Shown piece after piece: positions 44,689-52,812 of a DNA stretch of 64,000 bases. Numbering within the stretch: the stretch's first letter is position 1; every line of letters starts with the position of its first letter. Location: positions 1 through 64,000 of the forward strand of contig JAODMO010000003.1 of NCBI GenBank assembly GCA_025464995.1, written 5' to 3'. This DNA comes from Microbacteriaceae bacterium (GTDB lineage Bacteria; Actinomycetota; Actinomycetes; Actinomycetales; Microbacteriaceae). Under the pieces are notes generated by a model. It did no database searches and was not told where the DNA came from. It was given only the letters and a program-made list of their open reading frames with translations. A program made the translations under genes and the position numbers.

Positions 44689-45971
44689 GGTGTCACGCTT
44701 TCGAGGAGATCGTCGAGGTGGGCGCCGAGGTCGCCCTCGTTGGCCGGCAGAGTGGGCGCGTCCTGCGGCGCGTCGGCCTTGGGTGCGGAGAGCGAGAAGC
44801 CGGCGACAGCCACAGACACCGCGATGATCGCGGCCGCGAGCACGATGGCGAACGGCTTGATGAGGCGTGCGCGCGGCTTCGCGACGGTCTCGGGTTTGGT
44901 CGACTCCGCGCCGTTGGCCGAGAGCAGCTCGGTCGGTTCGGGGCCGGTCGGCATGAGACGGGTGCGCCCCGTCGGCTCGGTCTCGTCGTGATGCTCGGTC
45001 GGATCGAGCCGGGCGGTCGGATCGAGCCGGGCGGTCGCGCCGAGCTCGGCCGTCGCCTCCGGTGCCCCGGTCTGACGCAGCACCTCGGTGGGGCGCTCGC
45101 CCGTCGACTGGGCCGGATGCAGAGAGCGCTCGATGCGTCTCGCCTTCTCGGCGACCTCGAGTGCCGTCGGTCGCTCCGCGGGCTCGAGCGCCGTCATGGC
45201 CACGAGCAGCGCACGCCACTCGGGCGCGACGGCGGACGGGATCAGCGGAGCGCTGACGAGGCGCGCCGAGAGTGTCTCGACCATCGAACCGGGGAATGCA
45301 CGTTCGCCGGTGAGCGCCTCGAGCGCGACGAGGCCGAGGGAGTAGATGTCGGAGGCCGCCCCGGGCGCGACCCCGCGAGCCTGCTCGGGGCTCAGGTATG
45401 CCGCTGTGCCGATGATGGTTCCCGGCGTCGTGAGGCGGGTGCTGTCGATGAGATAGGCGATTCCGAAGTCACTAAGCTTCGCGCGGAACTCGAAGGTGGG
45501 CGACGCCGAGCGACTCAACAGGATGTTGGCCGGCTTGATGTCCCGGTGCACTACGCCTGCCTCGTGCACGACGTGCAGGGCCTCCGCCAGCTCGGTGACC
45601 ATGAGCGCGATATCCGTCTCGGCGACCGGCGGCGCCTGGATCCGCTCCTTGAGTGTCGGCCCCTCGACGAGCTCCATCACGAGGTACGGCTGTGCGACTG
45701 ATGCTCCGCTGTCGACGTTCGCGTCGAAGAGGGTCACGAGAGCGTGGTGATTGAGCGACGCGAGCAGACGGATCTCGGATGTCTCCCGCCCGAGCTCGGC
45801 GGCCCCGTCGTCGTTCACGGAGAAGAGCTTGATCGCCACGTTGCGACCGAGTGACATGTCGGTCGCGCGGTAGACCGTCGCCATCCCGCCGCGGCCGAGG
45901 AGGGACTCGACGGCGTAGCGGCCGCCGATGACCGTTCCGGTCGTCACACCGGGCGAGACTCTAGAATCCAT
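44685..45971 (-). CDS. Serine/threonine protein kinase
   Basis: This 428-aa PknB-type kinase has glycine loop LGRGGMATVYRA, ATP lysine K48 (VAIKLF), catalytic loop HRDIKPANILL (D144), DFGIAY (D168) and SPEQARG. A Pro/Thr/Glu-rich linker (about 285-370) includes a duplicated ARLDPT unit from an exact 18-bp tandem duplication at 44997-45032. One membrane helix (about 375-398) precedes a short extracellular tail of about 30 residues. No PASTA repeats. The ATG at 45971 follows AGGAAGC. The external tail and the coupled lipoprotein may form the sensor. Confidence 0.93.
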   Translation of the reverse strand: MDSRVSPGVTTGTVIGGRYAVESLLGRGGMATVYRATDMSLGRNVAIKLFSVNDDGAAELGRETSEIRLLASLNHHALVTLFDANVDSGASVAQPYLVMELVEGPTLKERIQAPPVAETDIALMVTELAEALHVVHEAGVVHRDIKPANILLSRSASPTFEFRAKLSDFGIAYLIDSTRLTTPGTIIGTAAYLSPEQARGVAPGAASDIYSLGLVALEALTGERAFPGSMVETLSARLVSAPLIPSAVAPEWRALLVAMTALEPAERPTALEVAEKARRIERSLHPAQSTGERPTEVLRQTGAPEATAELGATARLDPTARLDPTEHHDETEPTGRTRLMPTGPEPTELLSANGAESTKPETVAKPRARLIKPFAIVLAAAIIAVSVAVAGFSLSAPKADAPQDAPTLPANEGDLGAHLDDLLESVTP

Positions 45972-46046
45972 TGCTGCTTCCTGTCGGGTGTGCGGAGGCA
46001 CCTCCCTAAGGTAGCTCAAACGAAAAAGCGTCACTACGCATTGCGC

Positions 46047-47384
46047 TCAATCCTCGAGCGCCCTGCCCCGCTGGTCGGGCAGCGTGAGCGCCGCGACGGC
46101 CGCCACCGCGAACACCGCCGCGAACACCCCGAACGGCAGCGCGACTCCCCCGGCTGTGATCAGTACCGGAACGCAGAGCGGCGCGATGATGGAGGCGAGG
46201 CGCCCGAACCCGGCCGCCCAACCGGCACCGGTTCCACGGACCCGCGTCGGATACAGTTCGGGCGTCACGGCGTACAGGGCGCCCCACGCACCCAGGTTGA
46301 AGAACGACAGCATGGAACCGAAGACGAGCACGGCGGTGACGTCGCCCGCGGTTGCGAAGAGCGCGGCCGACAGGGCCGAACCGACAAGGAAGACGGCCAG
46401 AGTGACGCGGCGCCCCCACCTCTCGACGAGCCAGGCCGAGACGGCGTACCCGGGCAGCTGCGCCACGGTGATGATGAGCGTGTACTCGAACGAGCGCACG
46501 AGCGAGAAGCCCTGAGCCACGAGCAGCGTCGGAAGCCAGATGAAGGCGCCGTAGTAGGCGAAGTTGACGCAGAACCACACGAGCCAGAGCGAAGTGGTGC
46601 GGCGGCGCAGCCGGGCGCCGAAGAGGGTGGACACGGGATGGTCCGCCGTGACGGCCGGCTCAGGAGGCTCGGCAGCGGCGAGCGGTGGCGTGAGGCCCGC
46701 GGCATCCTCGAATTCGAAGACTATTCTCTCCGCCTCGCCGTGCCGCCCCCTCGCCTCGAGGAACCGCACGGATTCGGGCAGCCGCAGGCGGACGAAGATC
46801 GCCCACACCGCAGGCACGGCGCCGAGAGCGAGCGCCCAACGCCAACCGTCGTTGCTCGTCGGAATGACGAGGTAGCCGATGAGCGCCGCGGCGGTCCAGC
46901 CGACGGCCCAGAACGACTCGAGGATCACGATGATGCGACCGCGGATGCGTGCGGGCGCGAACTCGCTCACGAGGGTCGAGGCGATCGGCAGCTCGGCGCC
47001 GAGGCCGAGGCCGACGAGGAAGCGCAGAGCGATGAGGGTGCCGACCGACCAGGAGAGCGCGGAGAGCCCGGTGAAGACTCCGTAGACGAGGAGGGTGAGC
47101 GCGAACACCTGCCGGCGGCCGAGCCGGTCGGCGAGGAGGCCGCCGACGCTCGCGCCGATCGCCATGCCGAGGAAGCCTGCGGAGGCGACCCACGACAGCT
47201 GCGCCGCGTCTGCCTTCCACACCACCGCGAGCTGGGCGATGACGAACGAGATGAGCCCGACGTCCATGGCGTCGAGTGCCCAGCCGATCCCGCTGCCGCC
47301 GAGGAGGCGGGAGTGCTTGCGCGTCCAGGGCAGGGCGTCGAGACGTTGTGACCGCGTGCGACCGCTGGTCGTCGTCGGGGTCAT
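46047..47384 (-). CDS. MFS transporter in the uraD-uraH operon
   Basis: This 445-aa protein has 12 membrane helices and is of the sugar/metabolite:H+ symporter type, with GGLLADRLGRRQVFALTLL, RFLVGLGLGAELPIASTLVS and ELYPTRVRGTGAGWAAGFGR. The starting ATG lies 5 nt after the uraH stop, so it is cotranscribed with uraD-uraH. That context suggests it carries a purine-breakdown compound such as allantoin, urate or a ureide. The substrate is inferred, not readable. Confidence 0.88.
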   Translation of the reverse strand: MTPTTTSGRTRSQRLDALPWTRKHSRLLGGSGIGWALDAMDVGLISFVIAQLAVVWKADAAQLSWVASAGFLGMAIGASVGGLLADRLGRRQVFALTLLVYGVFTGLSALSWSVGTLIALRFLVGLGLGAELPIASTLVSEFAPARIRGRIIVILESFWAVGWTAAALIGYLVIPTSNDGWRWALALGAVPAVWAIFVRLRLPESVRFLEARGRHGEAERIVFEFEDAAGLTPPLAAAEPPEPAVTADHPVSTLFGARLRRRTTSLWLVWFCVNFAYYGAFIWLPTLLVAQGFSLVRSFEYTLIITVAQLPGYAVSAWLVERWGRRVTLAVFLVGSALSAALFATAGDVTAVLVFGSMLSFFNLGAWGALYAVTPELYPTRVRGTGAGWAAGFGRLASIIAPLCVPVLITAGGVALPFGVFAAVFAVAAVAALTLPDQRGRALED

Positions 47385-47389
47385 CGCGT

Positions 47390-47716
47390 TCAGCTCCCGC
47401 GGTAGGTCGAGTAGGCGAAGGGGCTCAGCAGCAGGGGCACGTGATAGTGAGCCGAGGCATCCGCCAGTTCGAAGTCGATCGTGACGCGGGGATAGAAACC
47501 GTCGGTTCCGGATGCCGCGAAGTAGACGCCCGTCTCGAAGACGATGCGGTATTCGCCGAGGGGCAGTGCATCGGGGCCGAGGTCGGGCACCCGGCCGTCG
47601 TCGTCCGTGGCGCCGTCGCCGATGAGCGTGCCGTCTGCCGACAGGAGCGCGACGGCGACGCCGACCGCGGGCCGACCGAGGGCGGCGTCGAGCACGTGCG
47701 TCGTGACCTGGCTCAC
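47390..47716 (-). CDS. uraH: 5-Hydroxyisourate hydrolase
   Basis: This 108-aa transthyretin-like enzyme hydrolyses 5-hydroxyisourate made by urate oxidase. It has the N-terminal VTTHVLDAALGRPAVGVAV (catalytic His), the RIVFETGVYF segment, FYPRVTIDFELAD, and the C-terminal HYHVPLLLSPFAYSTYRGS with His and the family-defining YRGS tetrapeptide. The GTG start overlaps the uraD stop by 4 nt. Confidence 0.97.
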   Translation of the reverse strand: MSQVTTHVLDAALGRPAVGVAVALLSADGTLIGDGATDDDGRVPDLGPDALPLGEYRIVFETGVYFAASGTDGFYPRVTIDFELADASAHYHVPLLLSPFAYSTYRGS

Positions 47717-48198
47717 AAGTGCTGGCCGAAGATCTGCACGAGGCGGAGCAGCGCGATTTCGCGCAGCTGTTCGCCGACGATCTCGAGCTCGGTGGCGTTC
47801 GGAAGCTCGAGTCGACGAGTGAGTTCGCCCAGTATGTCGGCGCGCGTGCGTCCGGCGGCGCGCACGATGAAGACGCGGCCGAAGCGCTCCTCGTAGGCGG
47901 CGTTGCCCGCCGCGATCTGCTCCTGCAGGGAGACGTCATCGCCGAGCGCACTCTGCTCGGCGCGGCTGAACTGCTGGGAGCGCCCCTCACCCACCTGCTT
48001 CTCGCCGATGCGAGGATGGTGCGCGATGGCCTCGTCGATCTCGCTCGGTGACAGCGGCGTCGCGGCCGCGGTCGCCACGGAGAGCAGCTCCGCGGCAGAC
48101 GCGAAGGGTTGCTGCGCGGCGACCTCGTCGATCCAGCGGTTCACAGACAGGCTCGCGGCGAGACCCTCGCGCAGGGCGGTTTCGGTGACATCCATCAT
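47713..48198 (-). CDS. uraD: OHCU decarboxylase
   Basis: This 161-aa enzyme decarboxylates 2-oxo-4-hydroxy-4-carboxy-5-ureidoimidazoline to S-allantoin. The family motif IDEAIAHHPRIGEKQ carries the catalytic His, and the C-terminal RVFIVRAAGRTRADILGEL and NATELEIVGEQLREIALLRL are typical. Two consecutive ATG codons begin the protein; either could be used. It is divergent from the MobA-like gene across only 19 bp, so both mRNAs have almost no leader. Confidence 0.95.
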   Translation of the reverse strand: MMDVTETALREGLAASLSVNRWIDEVAAQQPFASAAELLSVATAAATPLSPSEIDEAIAHHPRIGEKQVGEGRSQQFSRAEQSALGDDVSLQEQIAAGNAAYEERFGRVFIVRAAGRTRADILGELTRRLELPNATELEIVGEQLREIALLRLVQIFGQHL

Positions 48199-48217
48199 TG
48201 TCTGCCTAACATTACCC

Positions 48218-48778
48218 ATGCCCCCAGCCGCCGCACGGAATGTGACGGGCGTCGTGCTCGCGGCGGGGTCCGGGTCGCGCATGGGCACGCCGAAGGCCCT
48301 GGTCGCCACGGACTCGGGCGAGTTCTGGGCGGCCGTGGCCTGCCGGCTGCTGCTCGAGGCGGGGTGCGCACACGTCGTCGTCGTGCTCGGCGCGGAGGCG
48401 TCGCGGGTCGTGCTGCCGACGGATGCCGCGATAACGACGGTCACCAACGACGACTGGCCGAGCGGCATGGCCTCGTCGCTGCGCGCCGGTCTTGCCGCGG
48501 CATCCGGCGACCTCGCACTCGTGACCGTGGTGGACATGCCCGAGCTGCCCGTGTCTGTCGTGCGGCGCATGATCGACGCGGAGGCGCGCCTGGCCCGGGC
48601 CGTGTTCGACGGCCGGCCGGGGCACCCGGTGCTCATCGGCAGCGAGCACTGGGCCGCCGTAGCGGCGAGCGTCAGCGGCGACGAGGGTGCGCGGGCGTAC
48701 CTCGACGCGCACGGGGTCATCGCTGTGGAATGCGGCGACCTGTACGACGGTCACGACATCGACGTCCCGCGGCGCTGA
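48218..48778 (+). CDS. MobA-like molybdenum cofactor nucleotidyltransferase
   Basis: This 186-aa GT-A-fold nucleotidyltransferase has VVLAAGSGSRMGTPKAL (NTP-binding loop), NDDWPSGMASSLRAGL and VVDMPELP. The layout matches MocA/MobA-like proteins that make the cytosine dinucleotide form of molybdopterin used by xanthine dehydrogenase-family enzymes. The GHPVLIG segment supports this. Its place in the purine region makes service to the xdh gene product likely. There is no clear Shine-Dalgarno sequence. Confidence 0.88.
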   Translation: MPPAAARNVTGVVLAAGSGSRMGTPKALVATDSGEFWAAVACRLLLEAGCAHVVVVLGAEASRVVLPTDAAITTVTNDDWPSGMASSLRAGLAAASGDLALVTVVDMPELPVSVVRRMIDAEARLARAVFDGRPGHPVLIGSEHWAAVAASVSGDEGARAYLDAHGVIAVECGDLYDGHDIDVPRR

Positions 48779-48808
48779 GGGCGGCGGCGGTCGCTCCGGC
48801 GCGTCCCT

Positions 48809-49411
48809 CTAGCGCGACGCCTCCGCGACGTCGGCCTGCCGCGCGACGGCCTCGAGGCGTGCGCGGTAGTTCTCCCACCACGCGCGGTCGACGTCGGGCA
48901 GGTTGCTGTTGGTTGCCCGCATGCCGGCGCTGCCGTCGACGAGCTCGCGCACGATATCGGCGTGCCCGGCGTGACGCTGGGTCTCGGCGATCATGTGGAC
49001 GAGAATCTGGTGCAGGGTGACGTCGGCCCGCTCGACCGACCACCACGGCACGCGGCCGGGCGCCGCGAGGTGGAGCTGCTCGATCGTCGCATCCGAGTGG
49101 GCCCAGACGCGGCGATAGAGCGCCATGATCTCCTCGCGGGTCTCGTCGAGCGTCGCCCACAGGTCGGCGTTGGGCTCGGCATCCTCGTCGAGCCACGCCA
49201 ACGGCTCCGGAAACGGACGCCCGAAGACGTCGCCCAGGTATCCCGCCTCGACGCTCGCCACATGCTTCACGAGCCCGAGGAGGTTGGTGCCGGTCGGCAC
49301 GAGCGGGCGCCGGGCGTCGTACTCCGTGATCCCGTCGAGCTTCCACAGGAGCGCATCGCGCCCCTCCTGGAGGTACCGCAGGAGCGCTGCCTTGTAAACG
49401 TCATCGTTCAT
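48809..49411 (-). CDS. DinB/DUF664-family protein
   Basis: This 200-aa predicted four-helix-bundle protein has LRYLQEGRDALLWKLDGITE and LVPTGTNLLGLVKHVASVEA near the N terminus, and ILVHMIAETQRHAGHADIVR with histidines placed for a metal site. The family contains mycothiol- or bacillithiol-dependent transferases and many uncharacterised members. The ATG at 49411 is chosen because GAGGG lies 7 nt upstream; a GTG two codons earlier is too close to it. Confidence 0.87.
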   Translation of the reverse strand: MNDDVYKAALLRYLQEGRDALLWKLDGITEYDARRPLVPTGTNLLGLVKHVASVEAGYLGDVFGRPFPEPLAWLDEDAEPNADLWATLDETREEIMALYRRVWAHSDATIEQLHLAAPGRVPWWSVERADVTLHQILVHMIAETQRHAGHADIVRELVDGSAGMRATNSNLPDVDRAWWENYRARLEAVARQADVAEASR

Positions 49412-49462
49412 GCTCACACCCTCGCAGAGCGAGCGGCGGGGTACAAGCGCGCCGCGCGCGGT

Positions 49463-50293
49463 TCAGCTCTCGAGCTCGCCGAGCTGCCGGTAGACGGAGC
49501 CGATCTTCGCGATCCGCTCTCGCCCGTCGCGCAGCTTCGCTGCGAGCACCGCGGAGGCGAGCACGGTGATCACACTGGCGACCGCGGAGTAGCTGTCGAA
49601 CGCCGTCACGCTGTCGACCGGACACCGGATGACCACATCAGCATCGAGGGTGGCGGAGTCGGTGATCAACACACTCCGGGCCTCGGATGCCGCGACGAGA
49701 TCCAGTACGCGTGCGAAGTTCTCCGGCCGGCGCCGGAAGCCCAGCAGCACGACGACGTCGCGGGCATCGAGCGCTGCCAGCTCCTCGCCGATGGACTGTC
49801 CGGGCAGGGGCGCGAGCTCCACGGCATCCCGAGCCTGCGCGAGCTGCTGCCGGAGGTGCAGCGCCATCGGATAGCCGTTGCGGAACCCCACCACGATCAC
49901 GCGGCGGGCGCCGGCGATGAGGGCACCCGCAACGGAGGGGTCGAAGCCGCCCAGGGCTGCACGCAGGTTGAGCAGCTCGTGGTCGACGTGTGCCGCGAAA
50001 CTCGTGGGCGACTCGCTCGCGATGGGCGTGCCCGTCGCCCGCAGCGCGCGCACGTGGTCGCGCACCTGCCCGGCGCCGTCGAACCCGAGCCGGCGGTAGA
50101 GGCGACTCACCGTGGCCTTCGACACGCCGCTCAGCCGCGCGACCTCCGTCGCGTTGTAGACGGCGAGGTCGGCGAGGTGGTCGCGCATGAAGTCGGCCGC
50201 GCGCTGCTCCTGCGGCGACAGGTCGCGGTAGCCGTCGTGAATGCGGTCGACGAGGGACGCGCCGGCACCGCCCGATGGCGCTCCACCGGTCAC
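49463..50293 (-). CDS. RpiR/MurR-family transcriptional regulator
   Basis: This 276-aa protein has an N-terminal RpiR helix-turn-helix (about residues 20-85: VYNATEVARLSGVSKATVSR then LYRRLGFDGAGQ) and a C-terminal SIS sugar-isomerase domain (about 120-255; RVIVVGFRNGYPMALHLRQQ, VVVLLGFRRRP, VLITDSATLDADVVI). It probably controls the ureide operon in which it sits, responding to a pathway intermediate. The GTG start overlaps the allantoate amidohydrolase stop (GTGA), right after a GAC triplet repeat. Confidence 0.9.
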   Translation of the reverse strand: MTGGAPSGGAGASLVDRIHDGYRDLSPQEQRAADFMRDHLADLAVYNATEVARLSGVSKATVSRLYRRLGFDGAGQVRDHVRALRATGTPIASESPTSFAAHVDHELLNLRAALGGFDPSVAGALIAGARRVIVVGFRNGYPMALHLRQQLAQARDAVELAPLPGQSIGEELAALDARDVVVLLGFRRRPENFARVLDLVAASEARSVLITDSATLDADVVIRCPVDSVTAFDSYSAVASVITVLASAVLAAKLRDGRERIAKIGSVYRQLGELES

Positions 50294-51531
50294 GACGACG
50301 ACGACGACGACACGAGGCTCAGCACGGTCGCCTCGTATGCGTCGAGGGCTGCGGCGACATCCGCCTTCTTGACGGCCTCGTCGGGGTGATGGCTGATGCC
50401 GCCTCGGCACCGCAGGAAGAGCATCGCGATGGGAGTGACGGCGACGACGGCAACCCCGTCGTGACCGGCCCGGCTCCAGAAGGCCATGGGCTCGGCGTCG
50501 CCGGTGGCGCGGATGCCCGCGGCGAACGCCTCCTGCAACTCGAGGTCGCACCGCACGGCGTCGGCCCGGTAGATCTCGGTCGAGTGGAAGGCGAGGTTGC
50601 GGCGTTCACAGATCTCGTGCGCCGCCTCGGTGATGCGGCGCAGGCAGTCGTCACGGTCGTCGTCGAATTCCGCGCGCATGTCGAGGCTGAGCTCCACGCG
50701 GCCGGGGATGACGTTGACGCCGCCCGGGAATGCCTCGAGCCTGCCGACCGTGCCGATCGTGCCGCTCTCCTTCGAGATGCGCTCCACCGCGACGACGAGT
50801 TCACTCGCGCCGACGAGGGCGTCGCGGCGGCGGTCGTACGGGGTTCCGCCCGCGTGCCCGGCCTTGCCCGTGATCGTGAGGCCGAAGCGGCGCGCGCCCG
50901 CGATCGACGTCACGACGGCGAGCCGACGATCGGCGTCTTCGAGAATCGGCCCCTGCTCGATGTGCGCCTCGAGGTAGCCGATCAGGTTGTCGGGCCGGCG
51001 GTAGGCGTTCGGAAGCCGCGCCGGGTCGAGACCGAAGTCGTGAAACGCCTCGAAGAGGGTGATCCCGTCCTTGTCGGTGAGGTTCCACCAGTCGTCGTGC
51101 CACGTGCCGGCGAGCGCGCGACTGCCGAGCAGGGCGGTGCCGAAGCGGGTGCCCTCCTCGTCGCTGAAGGCGACGACCTCGAGCGCGAAGGGCAAGTCGA
51201 TCCCGGCGTCGCGGATGCGGCTCACCGTCGTTATCGCGAGCAGCACGCCGAGCATGCCGTCGTACCGACCGGCGTCGCGCACCGTGTCGATGTGGCTGCC
51301 GAGGAGCAGCGCGGGGAGGCCCGGTTCGCGGCCCTCGAGGCGTCCGCACTGGTTGCCCGCCGCATCCTGCCAGGTCGAGAGCCCGGCGTCCTTCATCCAG
51401 CCGGCGACGAGGTCGTTGGCGGCGCGGTGCTCGGGCGAGAGGTGCAGCCGCTCGATCAACCCGGGATTGCTCGAGATTGCGGCCAGTTCATCGCAACGCT
51501 CGAGCAGGAGTTGTGCGGCCGTCTCGCTCAT
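50290..51531 (-). CDS. allC: Allantoate amidohydrolase
   Basis: This 413-aa M20-family binuclear metallohydrolase has metal-binding segments LLGSHIDTVRDAGRYDGMLG, FSDEEGTRFG, YLEAHIEQGPILE and the C-terminal GGISHHPDE. The AGHAGGTPYDRRRDAL dimerisation region fits the allantoate amidohydrolase/ureidoglycolate/carbamoylase group. Next to the ureidoglycine aminotransferase, allantoate is the most probable substrate. The C terminus is a run of six Ser encoded by a triplet repeat. It overlaps the genes on both sides by 4 nt. Confidence 0.92.
   Translation of the reverse strand: MSETAAQLLLERCDELAAISSNPGLIERLHLSPEHRAANDLVAGWMKDAGLSTWQDAAGNQCGRLEGREPGLPALLLGSHIDTVRDAGRYDGMLGVLLAITTVSRIRDAGIDLPFALEVVAFSDEEGTRFGTALLGSRALAGTWHDDWWNLTDKDGITLFEAFHDFGLDPARLPNAYRRPDNLIGYLEAHIEQGPILEDADRRLAVVTSIAGARRFGLTITGKAGHAGGTPYDRRRDALVGASELVVAVERISKESGTIGTVGRLEAFPGGVNVIPGRVELSLDMRAEFDDDRDDCLRRITEAAHEICERRNLAFHSTEIYRADAVRCDLELQEAFAAGIRATGDAEPMAFWSRAGHDGVAVVAVTPIAMLFLRCRGGISHHPDEAVKKADVAAALDAYEATVLSLVSSSSSS
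50294..50311. repeat. GAC triplet repeat at an operon junction
   Basis: Six tandem GAC triplets encode the Ser run that ends the amidohydrolase on the minus strand and lie directly upstream of the GTG start of the RpiR regulator. Slippage would not change either frame but would alter the spacing of upstream sequence to the start codon. Confidence 0.9.
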
Positions 51532-52748
51532 GATTCCTCGTAGAAGTCGAGGGCCGCGCCGGGGCCGCTTCCGGCCGTGAGGGCGAACCCGCCGCGGCGC
51601 AGCACCTGCTCGAGCGCCGCGAGCGTGAGCAGCACCGTGTCGCGACGGGCGTTGTATCCCATCGTGCCTATTCGCCAGACCCTGCCGTGCAAGGGGCCGA
51701 ACGACGTGCCGATCTCGATTCCGAAGTCGTTGAGCATCGCCGCTCGCGCCTTGTCCCCGTCGATGCCGTCGGGGATCTCCACCCCGACGACGTTGTTCAT
51801 CTTGTGCTTCTGGTCGCCGAACAGTGCCAGCCCCATGGCACGGAGCCCGGTCGCCATGGCGGCGCCGTGCAGTCGATGCCGGCCGATCGCCTCGGGCAGC
51901 CCCTCCTCGACGAGCAGTCGCGCGCACTCGCGTGCGCCGTAGAGCGCGGTCGTCGCCTCGGTGTGGTGGTTGAGCCTCTTCGGTCCCCAGTAGTCGAGGA
52001 TCTGGCTGAGGTCGAGGTAGTTCGAGCGGATCGGGCTCGCGCTGACCGCGTCGCCGTCGACGCGGATGCCGGCCTCGATGCTCTTGCGGGAGTCGACGAC
52101 CTCGACCGCGCGGGCGCTCATCGTGATCGGGGCGCTGCCCGACGGGCCGCCGAGGCACTTCTGCAGCCCGGCCGTGGCCACGTCGATGCCCCACAGGTCG
52201 CTCTCGAAATCGTTTCCGCCGAGGGAGGCCGTGGCATCCGCATACAGGATGACGTCGTTCCGCTCGCAGATCGCCCCGAGCTCGGCGAGCGGCTGGGCGA
52301 GTGTCGTCGACGTGTCGCCGTGCACGATGGCGAGGATCTTGGGCCGCACGTCGGCGATGGCCGCTGCGATCGCCTCGGGAGTGAATACGGTGCCCCACTC
52401 GGTCTCGATGACGTGAACCTCGGCGCCGCAGCGCTCGGCGATCTCGCGCAGGAGGTGGCCGAAACGGCCGAATATCGGCACGAGCACCCGGTCGCCCGGT
52501 TCGATGAGGGAGACGAGGGCGGCCTCGATGCCCGCGCGGCTCGTGCCGTCGATGAGAACCGTCGCGTCGTTTCGGGTGCGGAAGACGCCGCGGTACAGCT
52601 CCATCGTCTCGTTCATGTACGCGGTCATGGCCGGGTCGTACTGGCCCACGAGCTGGGCGCTCATCGCGCGCAGCACGCGCGGGTCGGCGTTGATCGGACC
52701 GGGGCCCATCAGCAGCCGCTGCGGCGGGTTGATCGGTTGACTGTGCAT
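51528..52748 (-). CDS. pucG: (S)-Ureidoglycine-glyoxylate aminotransferase
   Basis: This 406-aa PLP enzyme of the serine-pyruvate/alanine-glyoxylate aminotransferase class V family has LLMGPGPINADPRVLRAMSA at the start, LIDGTSRAGIEAAL, ADATASLGGNDFE and the PLP lysine in AGLQKCLGGPSGSAPI. The NHHTEATTALYGARE segment is shared with PucG. It transfers the amino group of ureidoglycine, made by allantoate amidohydrolase, to glyoxylate, giving glycine. It is first in the pucG-allC-regulator operon, downstream of an inverted-repeat operator. Confidence 0.9.
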   Translation of the reverse strand: MHSQPINPPQRLLMGPGPINADPRVLRAMSAQLVGQYDPAMTAYMNETMELYRGVFRTRNDATVLIDGTSRAGIEAALVSLIEPGDRVLVPIFGRFGHLLREIAERCGAEVHVIETEWGTVFTPEAIAAAIADVRPKILAIVHGDTSTTLAQPLAELGAICERNDVILYADATASLGGNDFESDLWGIDVATAGLQKCLGGPSGSAPITMSARAVEVVDSRKSIEAGIRVDGDAVSASPIRSNYLDLSQILDYWGPKRLNHHTEATTALYGARECARLLVEEGLPEAIGRHRLHGAAMATGLRAMGLALFGDQKHKMNNVVGVEIPDGIDGDKARAAMLNDFGIEIGTSFGPLHGRVWRIGTMGYNARRDTVLLTLAALEQVLRRGGFALTAGSGPGAALDFYEES

Positions 52749-52768
52749 GCGCGCTCCCGGTGAATCAG

Positions 52769-52806
52769 GCGTTCCAGGTTCCCAGTTTATTGGAACGCGT
52801 GTTTCA
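52769..52806. promoter_or_regulatory. Inverted-repeat operator upstream of pucG
   Basis: GCGTTCCA (52769-52776) and TGGAACGC (52791-52798) are perfect inverted arms 14 nt apart. The second arm also starts the palindrome TGGAAC-GCGT-GTTTCA (52791-52806), which has one mismatch. They sit 21-58 nt upstream of the pucG start, around the A/T-rich TTTATT. They are candidate sites for the RpiR-type regulator at the end of the operon. Confidence 0.65.
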
Positions 52807-52812
52807 TGTGCG

